Assembly (NCBI GenBank): GCA_012719555.1
Contig: JAAYAE010000252.1
Span: forward strand, 1 to 7,692
Direction of reading: 5' to 3'
Origin: Acholeplasmataceae bacterium
GTDB lineage: Bacteria; Bacillota; Negativicutes; Acidaminococcales; Acidaminococcaceae
DNA length: 7,692 nt
Part shown: piece after piece, positions 1 through 5,349 of the stretch
How positions within the stretch are numbered: the stretch's first letter is position 1
How the letters are laid out: each line of letters opens with the position of its first letter
Notes under the pieces: model-generated
What the model was told of the DNA's origin: nothing
Database searches by the model: none
Seen by the model: only the letters and a program-made list of their open reading frames with translations
Made by a program: the position numbers and the translations under genes

Positions 1-744
1 ATTCTCATACATATTATATATAATTGCTGCATCAATAGCCGCATCTACACCTATTAGTGGATTTAATCCATTAAATGCCGCATATTTAGCACTTTTACTA
101 ACGCACTTCATGGCAAGTTCTTTTTTCTCTTGCAAATATTCCTCAGTAAGCACCTTAGCTGCCATATAATATTTTTCTTTACGTGCCGCATCCATTTGGG
201 AAACAATAGAGTTTTGCAGTTCCTCTATACCTGTAAGCATATCTCCACGTGCACAAATAAAGATTAAAGAAAAATTTTCCTTACCTATTTGCCCTGCCAA
301 GTCATGCCGAATAATGTCCTCAGACTGAGCGGTTGTCTTATCTTCATCATAGATTTCATCAATCTTATTTCGTACAAAAATACAAGGCTTACCAGCCTTT
401 GTAATAACTTGAAAAAATTCCGTATCTGACTTACGTAATTTACCATCAAAAACACAAATAAACAAATCATACTGCAAAGGATTAAACTTGATAAAAAAAT
501 CTTTCTGTGGGAATTTACTCGTACCATAACCTGGTAAGTCAATAAAAGATACTTCTCCGTGTTCAATAACTTTTGCCTCTAGCGTAGTATCCGTGTGAAC
601 CCCCACTGTTACAACTTCTGCACCACAAAGAGCATTAATAGTACTGGATTTACCGGAGCCCGGCGGTCCAAAGAAGGCAATATTCACTTTTTCTTGAGCA
701 GACTCCGCAAGTTTTTTCTTTAGCATTTCATTATCTATACTCAT
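1..744 (-). CDS. IRG-like dynamin-type GTPase A (partial, C-terminus outside window)
   Basis: The reading frame starts at ATG 744-742 and stays open for 248 codons to the window edge with no stop, so the C-terminus is missing. The G domain is clear: G1 P-loop GPPGSGKSS at residues 26-34, a G2-like Thr in TDTT (51-54), G3 DLPG (69-72) followed by YGTSKFP, and G4 NKID (126-129) inside VRNKID. The DLPGxGT motif and the RxK(I/V)D form of G4 resemble eukaryotic immunity-related GTPases (IRG/p47) and their bacterial relatives. The last visible residues, GLNPLIGVDAAIDAAI, match the same region of the neighbouring GTPase B. The ATG overlaps the stop of GTPase B as TAATG, and GAGGG lies 4 nt upstream inside gene B, which suggests translational coupling. 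The first residues are charged and there is no signal peptide, so it is probably cytoplasmic. Members of this class often remodel membranes, but the role here is unknown. Confidence 0.88.
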   Translation of the reverse strand, partial: MSIDNEMLKKKLAESAQEKVNIAFFGPPGSGKSSTINALCGAEVVTVGVHTDTTLEAKVIEHGEVSFIDLPGYGTSKFPQKDFFIKFNPLQYDLFICVFDGKLRKSDTEFFQVITKAGKPCIFVRNKIDEIYDEDKTTAQSEDIIRHDLAGQIGKENFSLIFICARGDMLTGIEELQNSIVSQMDAARKEKYYMAAKVLTEEYLQEKKELAMKCVSKSAKYAAFNGLNPLIGVDAAIDAAIIYNMYEN

Positions 745-1793
745 TATGCCCTCATTTTTATTTCTTCTTCTAAACGCTTTTGCGCATAAGCATAGCACGC
801 ATCCAAATACTCCATACCTAAATAATACATAGTGCCGGCACCCAAACTCATGGCGGTTACTTGTCCAATAATGGGAATGTATTTTGCTGTTTTTTTCTTC
901 ATTTCATTGGTCATAAGTGTCTCCAAACCTTTGACAATAGTATCTTTCTTAAGGCCACGTGCCAAAATTTTTACCAGCTTATTCTTACCGCCATCAGTAT
1001 TTATTTCTTCTTCACTAATTTCAAACATTTTACGAATTCGCTTATACATTATGTCCATTATTTTGGCGTCTATACCCACATCAACACCAAACAATGGATT
1101 TAAACCATTGCCGGCTGCCATAATCATAGCCTTATTAATAGCTTTAGCAGCCTCTTGTTTTTTCTGTGCCAAAATACTTTTAGTATAAGCTTTCGCATTA
1201 CGCAAAAATTTATCTCCAAGAGTTGGTTCCAAACACAAGATAATCTCTTCCTGCAATTCAGGTATACCACGCTCAATGGCGGGAAGATTTTTTCTGCAAG
1301 AAGTAAAAAACACTTTTACTTGGTTCGTTAGTTGTCTGCAAACATCATCAGTAATTTCCGTTTTAATTTCTTCCACAGTTTTATTTGCTGCATAGAGACC
1401 ATCAACCTTATTACGAACAAAAATACACTGCCGATTTAGTCGCTTCAATGTTTTGAAAAAATTTATATCAGCTTGCTGTAATTTTCCACTAAATACACAG
1501 AGAAACAAATCATATTGTAGAGGATTAAACTGAGTAAAATACTTATTAGCCGGAAATTCACTGGTATCATACCCTGGTAAATCTACAAAAACAACTTCAT
1601 TATATTCAATCATTTGTACTTGGCGAGTAGTGTCTGTCATGCTACTGGTTGCTGCAATCTTTTCGCCAACTAATTCATTAATAAGAGATGATTTTCCTGC
1701 TCCAGGTTGCCCAAAAAAAACGATTTTAACTTTTTTACCGTCTTCATGTCCCCATTTTTCTATGAAATCTTGTGCTTGCATTTTTATGTCCAT
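744..1793 (-). CDS. IRG-like dynamin-type GTPase B
   Basis: This is a complete 349-residue protein. It carries G1 GQPGAGKSS (28-36), a G2-like Thr in TDTT (53-56), G3 DLPG (71-74), G4 NKVD (128-131) and a G5-like TSCR (164-167). After the G domain comes a helical region with GLNPLFGVDVGIDAKI. Near the C-terminus is a glycine-rich hydrophobic stretch, YIPIIGQVTAMSLGAG, followed by a charged tail. A hydrophobic segment of this kind is seen in IRG and DUF697-type GTPases and could touch a membrane. The protein is clearly a paralogue of GTPase A; QYDLF and CIFVRNK are shared. The start is ATG 1793-1791, with GAAAGGG 8 nt upstream. It follows panD by 102 nt with no convincing terminator, so it may have its own promoter, receive read-through, or both. 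The IRG-like assignment comes from motifs read by eye; a generic Era-like or YfjP-like GTPase is the alternative. Confidence 0.88.
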   Translation of the reverse strand: MDIKMQAQDFIEKWGHEDGKKVKIVFFGQPGAGKSSLINELVGEKIAATSSMTDTTRQVQMIEYNEVVFVDLPGYDTSEFPANKYFTQFNPLQYDLFLCVFSGKLQQADINFFKTLKRLNRQCIFVRNKVDGLYAANKTVEEIKTEITDDVCRQLTNQVKVFFTSCRKNLPAIERGIPELQEEIILCLEPTLGDKFLRNAKAYTKSILAQKKQEAAKAINKAMIMAAGNGLNPLFGVDVGIDAKIMDIMYKRIRKMFEISEEEINTDGGKNKLVKILARGLKKDTIVKGLETLMTNEMKKKTAKYIPIIGQVTAMSLGAGTMYYLGMEYLDACYAYAQKRLEEEIKMRA

Positions 1794-1822
1794 AGCAATA
1801 TCCCTTTCAAAGCATAGCGGTT

Positions 1823-1840
1823 AGAAAGAAAATTCTTTCT
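1823..1840. repeat. 18-bp perfect palindrome in the GTPase leader
   Basis: AGAAAGAA and TTCTTTCT are exact reverse complements separated by 2 nt. The element lies between panD and the GTPase pair, 14 nt before the GAAAGGG ribosome site. It is too AT-rich and lacks the U-run of an intrinsic terminator, so a protein-binding operator is the more natural reading. No regulator is visible in the window. Confidence 0.5.
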
Positions 1841-1870
1841 CTTTTACTCACACCCAATGCTTATGTGCTA

Positions 1871-1899
1871 TTACTATTTAATTCTATCACAAATATCAA
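1871..1899 (-). promoter_or_regulatory. possible promoter for the GTPase pair
   Basis: On the minus strand TTGATA (1899-1894) is followed after 17 nt by TAGTAA (1876-1871), a weak -10. An alternative is the extended -10 TGATAGAAT at 1889-1881, which has no good -35. Either would start transcription upstream of the 18-bp palindrome. The -35 overlaps the panD stop codon. Both boxes are imperfect, so this is a weak prediction. Confidence 0.3.
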
Positions 1900-2294
1900 C
1901 TTTTTGCTTCTGCACAAGTCATTCCGTGAATTTCTTTTGCTAAATTTTTAATAACTTTGTTGTGCTCATCTACCATAACTACTCGAGGAACTAATTTTTC
2001 TGCCTCTTCGCCGGTCATTTGCGCATAAGCAATAATAATAACCTTATCACCTACGGTTACTTTGCGTGCTGCGGCACCATTTAGACAAATAATCCCTGAT
2101 CCGGCAGCACCGGCGATAGTATAGGTTTCCAGCCTATTACCATTATTATTATCGACAATCTGGACTCTTTCTCCGGGTAAAATTCCTGCTTGCTGCAGCA
2201 AATCACTATCAATGGTAATAGATCCCATATACTCCAAATTAGCTTCCGTTACTGTTGCTCTGTGAATTTTGCCATGAAACATAGTATATAACAT
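1896..2294 (-). CDS. panD: aspartate 1-decarboxylase PanD
   Basis: PanD decarboxylates L-aspartate to beta-alanine, the amine half of pantothenate, in the cytoplasm. It is a pyruvoyl enzyme made by self-cleavage of a proenzyme. The 132-residue product keeps the E. coli-type active-site numbering: Lys9, Tyr22, the Gly24-Ser25 cleavage site (in EYMGSITID), Arg54, Thr57 and Tyr58. NGAAA and the GDKVIIIAYA strand are also typical. Length fits the family (about 126 in E. coli). The ATG at 2294-2292 overlaps the panC stop as TAATG, with a strong GGAGGT 6 nt upstream inside the end of panC, so translation is probably coupled. It is the last gene of the pantothenate operon; no clear terminator follows. 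Confidence 0.97.
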   Translation of the reverse strand: MLYTMFHGKIHRATVTEANLEYMGSITIDSDLLQQAGILPGERVQIVDNNNGNRLETYTIAGAAGSGIICLNGAAARKVTVGDKVIIIAYAQMTGEEAEKLVPRVVMVDEHNKVIKNLAKEIHGMTCAEAKS

Positions 2295-3148
2295 TATTTG
2301 ACCTCCAAAATTGTATTATCAATAAGACGAGTTTTCCCGAACTTTACTGCAAGCGCTAGCAAATTGCGCCCGCTCAAAAGGCCATCAATAGGTGTTAACT
2401 CCGGCATAGCATAGATTTTTACATAGTCAATCTGAGCAAGAGGTTCACTTTTAATCATACAAGTTGTTTCCTCCACTATTTTCTGGGCATTTAGTTGCCC
2501 ATTAGCGAAAAGTTGTTCTGCATTTTTTAAACTCTTAGAAAGAACCAGCGCAGCCACGCGTTCTTTTTGTGATAGATAAGTATTGCGAGAACTTTTAGCC
2601 AAACCATCTTGTTCTCTAATAATAGGCATAATGCGTAATTCCACCGGTAAAAACAAGTCTTTTACCATCCGAGTAAGCACTTGTACTTGCTGTGCGTCCT
2701 TTTGTCCAAAATAGGACTTGTCCGGTTGTGTTAAGTTAAAAAGCTTGGAAACTATCGTCGTCACTCCACGGAAATGTATAGGACGCGTAGCCCCGCACAA
2801 AACCTTAGTAATATCGCCACAGACTTCTACCCAGGTCATATCTTTGGAAGGATACATCTCCTTAGGTGTAGGCGCAAAAACAATATCGGCGCCCATTTTT
2901 TCCGCCAGTATACAATCTGCTTCCAGAGTGCGAGGATAACTTTCTAAATCTTCATTAGGTCCAAATTGAGTTGGATTCACAAATATACTTACTATTACTA
3001 CATCATTCTCTTTATTAGCCGCATCAATAAGAGATGCGTGTCCTGTATGAAGGGCACCCATGGTAGGTACCAATCCTATAGTTTTATTAGTATTTTTTGC
3101 TGTTTTAACCTCTTGTTGCAATGCTGCAACGGTCTTACACAATATCAC
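2294..3148 (-). CDS. panC: pantothenate synthetase PanC
   Basis: PanC joins pantoate and beta-alanine using ATP, through a pantoyl-adenylate, to give pantothenate. The 284-residue protein has the nucleotidyltransferase signatures: PTMGALHTGH with His34 and His37 (HxGH), FVNPTQF, YPRT, HFRGVTT, FGQKDAQQ and the KMSKS-like LAKSSRNTYL. In that last motif Lys replaces the more usual Met before SSRN. The start is GTG 3148-3146, set 9 nt after a perfect AGGAGG (3163-3158). The nearby ATG at 3155-3153 is followed at once by TAA and cannot be the start. It follows panB by 64 nt with no terminator-like structure and overlaps panD by one base. Confidence 0.97.
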   Translation of the reverse strand: MILCKTVAALQQEVKTAKNTNKTIGLVPTMGALHTGHASLIDAANKENDVVIVSIFVNPTQFGPNEDLESYPRTLEADCILAEKMGADIVFAPTPKEMYPSKDMTWVEVCGDITKVLCGATRPIHFRGVTTIVSKLFNLTQPDKSYFGQKDAQQVQVLTRMVKDLFLPVELRIMPIIREQDGLAKSSRNTYLSQKERVAALVLSKSLKNAEQLFANGQLNAQKIVEETTCMIKSEPLAQIDYVKIYAMPELTPIDGLLSGRNLLALAVKFGKTRLIDNTILEVK

Positions 3149-3212
3149 TTTACATTACCTCCTGTTTTATAAGCTGTTTTAATGTACTAAAACTCTTTTG
3201 AATAGCTAAAAA

Positions 3213-4061
3213 TTATACAATTTCCTTTTTATTGGTAGGATATAATTGTTCAATTATTCCCTCCTCAATTTTAAAAGTATGTTCTTGAGAAGGAAAACTT
3301 CTACCTTGCACATCATTAATATATTCTTTTACCGCTCCTATGATTTCACTATGCAAATCCCTGTATTTTTTTACAAACTTTGGTGTGAAGCCACTATTCA
3401 TACCCAACATATCATTACAAACTAAAACCTGACCATCACAACCTTTACCGGCACCAATTCCAATAGTAGGAATTACTAGCTCCTTACTTACTTTACTTGC
3501 AAGTGCCGCAGGAACACATTCTAATACAATGGCAAAAGCTCCTGCTCTCTCTAGTTCTTTAGCTTCCTGAATTAGCTTTTTTGCCGCCGCTAAATCCTTG
3601 CCCTGTACCTTAAATCCCCCAAATTGATTAACTGATTGGGGTGTTAAACCAATATGTCCAACTACAGGAATCCCGGCAAGCACCATCCTCTCCACTAGTT
3701 TACAAACCGATGCTCCCCCTTCTAACTTTACTGCAGTACAACCTGTTTCTTTCAAAAAACGTCCTGCATTTCTAAGTCCCTCGTCTTCATTAGCCTGATA
3801 ACTCATAAATGGCATATCTCCTACTACTAAAGCATTTGAGACTCCGCGGCAAACAGCTTTAGTATGATGGATCATTTCATCCATAGTGACAGGAATTGTA
3901 GAAGAATATCCCAGCATTACATTCCCCACTGAATCACCCACCAAAATCATATCAACGCCTGCCTCATCTTCCATTCTAGCCATGGCACAATCATACGCGG
4001 TTAGCATAGTTATAGGCTTGCCTTCTTGCTTCATCTGTCTAATTGTTGCTGTTGTTATCAT
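3213..4061 (-). CDS. panB: 3-methyl-2-oxobutanoate hydroxymethyltransferase PanB
   Basis: PanB transfers a hydroxymethyl group from 5,10-methylene-tetrahydrofolate to 2-oxoisovalerate, making ketopantoate, the first committed step of pantothenate synthesis. The 282-residue protein shows the (beta/alpha)8 family signatures: TAYD (21-24), VGDSVGNV with the metal ligand Asp43, VVGDMPFMSY with Asp82, VKLEGG with Lys112 and Glu114, PVVGHIGLTPQS, and Glu181 in LECVP (the general base in E. coli). IGIGAGKGCDGQVLV follows. Length is normal. The start is ATG 4061-4059, with AAAGGGAG about 9 nt upstream. The 43-nt gap to the preceding gene and 64-nt gap to panC fit one transcript. The 2-oxoisovalerate substrate is also the valine precursor. 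Confidence 0.97.
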   Translation of the reverse strand: MITTATIRQMKQEGKPITMLTAYDCAMARMEDEAGVDMILVGDSVGNVMLGYSSTIPVTMDEMIHHTKAVCRGVSNALVVGDMPFMSYQANEDEGLRNAGRFLKETGCTAVKLEGGASVCKLVERMVLAGIPVVGHIGLTPQSVNQFGGFKVQGKDLAAAKKLIQEAKELERAGAFAIVLECVPAALASKVSKELVIPTIGIGAGKGCDGQVLVCNDMLGMNSGFTPKFVKKYRDLHSEIIGAVKEYINDVQGRSFPSQEHTFKIEEGIIEQLYPTNKKEIV

Positions 4062-4104
4062 GTCTTTCGTCTCCCTTTGTCATATTTTTACTATCTGTAA
4101 AAAA

Positions 4105-4878
4105 TTATAATAATTTCATTAGAGCTTCTGCTTGTTCAGCAGTTATACTTTTATTATGTTCTGCTAGCTCAACTGTTATTTTCCCTAATGCTTTATATAC
4201 TTCTTTATATTTTTCAGGCAAAACTTCTAAATGGCCGGCAACAGTACTATTATCCCCCGTTGCTATTGGGCCCGTAAGAACTTTGCCAGCTTCAGAGGCC
4301 TGCTGCAAATTCTGTATTGTTCCTCCCAAAAGTGGTAATAAAGCTGTTAATGCCGCTTTGTTATCTCCTGTCCATCTGCTCATAAGAGCTTGGGCGATGG
4401 ACATAACTGTTACTACATAGTTAGAGGCGAAACATGCTGCAGCATGGTAGAGTTTACGTTCGGATACCGGCACAGTAAAAATCTTTGCGCCTAATATTCT
4501 TGCAATATCTTTCCCTCTAGCTTTTGCCACATCATCACCATCTAAAGCCATATATATTCCGGAAAATAAAGCTGTCTCACCGCCAAAACTTTGTAAAGGA
4601 TGCAAACTACCAACATGTGCTCCACCTGCAACTAAAGATGCTAGCGGCTCCAAGTCCAAAGCTCCACTACAGTGAAAAAATGTTTTGCCTGTAATATTTC
4701 CGCTAGCGAGTTCAAGAGCAACCTCTTTTACTACTTTATCCGGCACTGTTAGAAAGATGGTGTCACAAGCCTGCATGAAGGCTTCTCGGTTGCTAAAATC
4801 TCTTACAGCGCAAGTTCCGGGCAAATTTCGCTGCAAAGCACTGCCTAAACGACCCATACCAATAATCCCAATTTGCAT
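4105..4878 (-). CDS. panG: Rossmann-like/DUF2520 protein, probable ketopantoate reductase (PanG-type)
   Basis: This is a 257-residue NAD(P)-binding protein. GMGRLG (7-12) just after the N-terminal strand is the dinucleotide motif. HCSG (69-72), GSLHPLQSF (90-98), KLYHAAACFASN (142-153) and LTGPIATGD (201-209) are hallmarks of the Rossmann-like plus DUF2520 family. As first gene of an operon with panB, panC and panD, and with no panE in view, it most likely reduces ketopantoate to pantoate, as reported for the PanG class of Francisella. I recall the PanG-DUF2520 link from knowledge and have not checked it. The start chosen is ATG 4878-4876. An in-frame GTG at 4899-4897 would add seven residues, but it lies in the terminator loop and has no ribosome site. 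For the ATG, GGAGGAG lies 12 nt upstream within the terminator stem, so expression is probably controlled by the leader. Confidence 0.82.
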   Translation of the reverse strand: MQIGIIGMGRLGSALQRNLPGTCAVRDFSNREAFMQACDTIFLTVPDKVVKEVALELASGNITGKTFFHCSGALDLEPLASLVAGGAHVGSLHPLQSFGGETALFSGIYMALDGDDVAKARGKDIARILGAKIFTVPVSERKLYHAAACFASNYVVTVMSIAQALMSRWTGDNKAALTALLPLLGGTIQNLQQASEAGKVLTGPIATGDNSTVAGHLEVLPEKYKEVYKALGKITVELAEHNKSITAEQAEALMKLL

Positions 4879-4910
4879 AAAAAAAGCACACTCCTCCACG
4901 AGAAGTGCGC
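4879..4910 (-). terminator. intrinsic terminator directly before panG
   Basis: On the minus strand GCGCACUUCUC (4910-4900) pairs with GAGGAGUGUGC (4896-4886) across a GUG loop: 11 pairs, two of them G-U. Seven U follow (4885-4879), and the last U touches the ATG of panG. The position, ahead of the first gene of an operon, marks a regulated attenuator. The 5' arm can instead pair with upstream RNA (4936-4920), which would abolish the terminator. The 3' arm contains the panG ribosome site GAGGAG. Confidence 0.88.
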
Positions 4911-5050
4911 ATTATTATTGCGTTGCCACACGTCTCGGTCATAAAGATCCAAGCGTTTCTTGACTCTATTTTTACCTGTTTCGTGCTATCTAAGCAATCT
5001 TTCCCAATAGAACTCTTTCGATGTCCTTTGGTATTCTTTGCTCTAAGCAC
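4879..5050 (-). promoter_or_regulatory. T-box-like leader (tRNA-sensing attenuator) of the pan operon
   Basis: Three parts can be folded by hand. A Stem I-like hairpin has GUGCU (5050-5046) pairing AGCAC (4987-4983), GAGCAA (5043-5038) pairing UUGCUU (4997-4992), an internal loop, then CCAA/UUGG and AGGAC/GUUCU closed by a 9-nt loop. A Stem III-like hairpin follows, AGAGUCAAG (4967-4959) with CUUGGAUCU (4953-4945), with one mismatch. An antiterminator then forms: GAGACGUG (4936-4929), bulge UGGCAA (4928-4923), CGC/GCG (4922-4920 and 4910-4908), closed by CACUUCUC (4907-4900), with one mismatch. GUGUGGCAACGC resembles the T-box core GGGUGGNACCGC with two mismatches. The antiterminator and terminator share 4910-4900. 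In T-box RNAs the UGGN bulge pairs with the NCCA end of uncharged tRNA; UGGC implies discriminator G73. The specifier side of the internal loop (GAAAGA, 5003-4998, then UU) does not give a unique codon. Confidence 0.72.
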
Positions 5051-5056
5051 GGGTAC

Positions 5057-5085
5057 ATATTAGCACTATAGCAGAAAAAACGCAA
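5057..5085 (-). promoter_or_regulatory. promoter of the pan operon
   Basis: Minus-strand TTGCGT (5085-5080) is followed after 17 nt by TAATAT (5062-5057), which is preceded by TG at 5065-5064, making an extended -10. Transcription would start near 5050, exactly where the Stem I-like hairpin begins. The -35 sits in the centre of the 38-nt palindrome, so the palindrome may double as an operator. Confidence 0.6.
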
Positions 5086-5103
5086 GCGTTTTTTCTGCTA
5101 TAG
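5066..5103. repeat. perfect 38-nt palindrome (18-bp arms, 2-nt centre)
   Basis: The left arm 5066-5083 and right arm 5086-5103 are exact complements around AA (5084-5085). As minus-strand RNA it would form a long hairpin capped by a CUUG tetraloop, starting 25 nt after the tautomerase stop. An A6 tract before and a U6 tract after the GC core give it the look of a bidirectional terminator, although the GC core is only 3 bp. It also covers the -35 region of the pan promoter. Either role, terminator for the upstream operon or operator, is possible. An outer pair, acgggt 5049-5054 and acccgt 5105-5110, is also complementary. Confidence 0.75.
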
Positions 5104-5128
5104 CACCCGTTAATTTGCATCGCAGACA

Positions 5129-5332
5129 CTATTGTTGTTTTCTGCGCTCTGTAACACTTGTACCACCGATTCCCCAATTATCTGTCTCTACTTCCTCAAT
5201 TATTACTACCGTAGTGGCTGGATTTTTGTGCAGCACATCTACTAACAATTGAGTTGCTCCCTTGATGAGAGCTGCTTTTTGTTCCGCAGTAACATTTCCC
5301 TCTTTAGTGATTTTAATATTTACATATGGCAT
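5129..5332 (-). CDS. 4-oxalocrotonate tautomerase family protein
   Basis: This is a 67-residue protein of the 4-OT/DmpI family. Such enzymes use the N-terminal proline, exposed after Met removal, as a general base to move protons in keto-enol substrates. MPYVNIKITKEG at the N-terminus and IIEEVETDNWGIGG near residues 44-57 are family hallmarks. Length is slightly above the usual 60-63. The start ATG 5332-5330 is fixed by the needed Met-Pro; AAAGGAGG lies 10 nt upstream and overlaps the asparaginase stop, so the two are probably co-translated. Another ATG at 5339-5337 is out of frame. The physiological substrate is unknown. In genomes without aromatic degradation these small proteins are often orphans, and nothing in this window suggests such a pathway. 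Confidence 0.9.
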   Translation of the reverse strand: MPYVNIKITKEGNVTAEQKAALIKGATQLLVDVLHKNPATTVVIIEEVETDNWGIGGTSVTERRKQQ

Positions 5333-5349
5333 ACAACATATTCCTCCTT

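Noticed and set aside
285..566. 93-residue minus-strand ORF inside GTPase A
   Set aside because: It lies in a different frame from the continuous 248-codon GTPase A frame and shows no protein-like motifs.
832..1188. 118-residue plus-strand ORF
   Set aside because: It is the antisense shadow of GTPase B. All other plus-strand ORFs in the window are likewise opposite clear genes and lack motifs.
4879..4899. In-frame GTG at 4899 as the panG start
   Set aside because: It sits in the loop of the terminator, has no ribosome site, and its second and third codons form the ribosome site of the better ATG at 4878.
4793..5050. 85-residue minus-strand ORF covering the leader
   Set aside because: It overlaps panG in another frame and the whole T-box-like structure. 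It has no ribosome site and no recognisable motif.
5051..5128. CRISPR-like or insertion-sequence end repeat
   Set aside because: Only one palindrome is present, with no spaced copies, transposase or target duplication.
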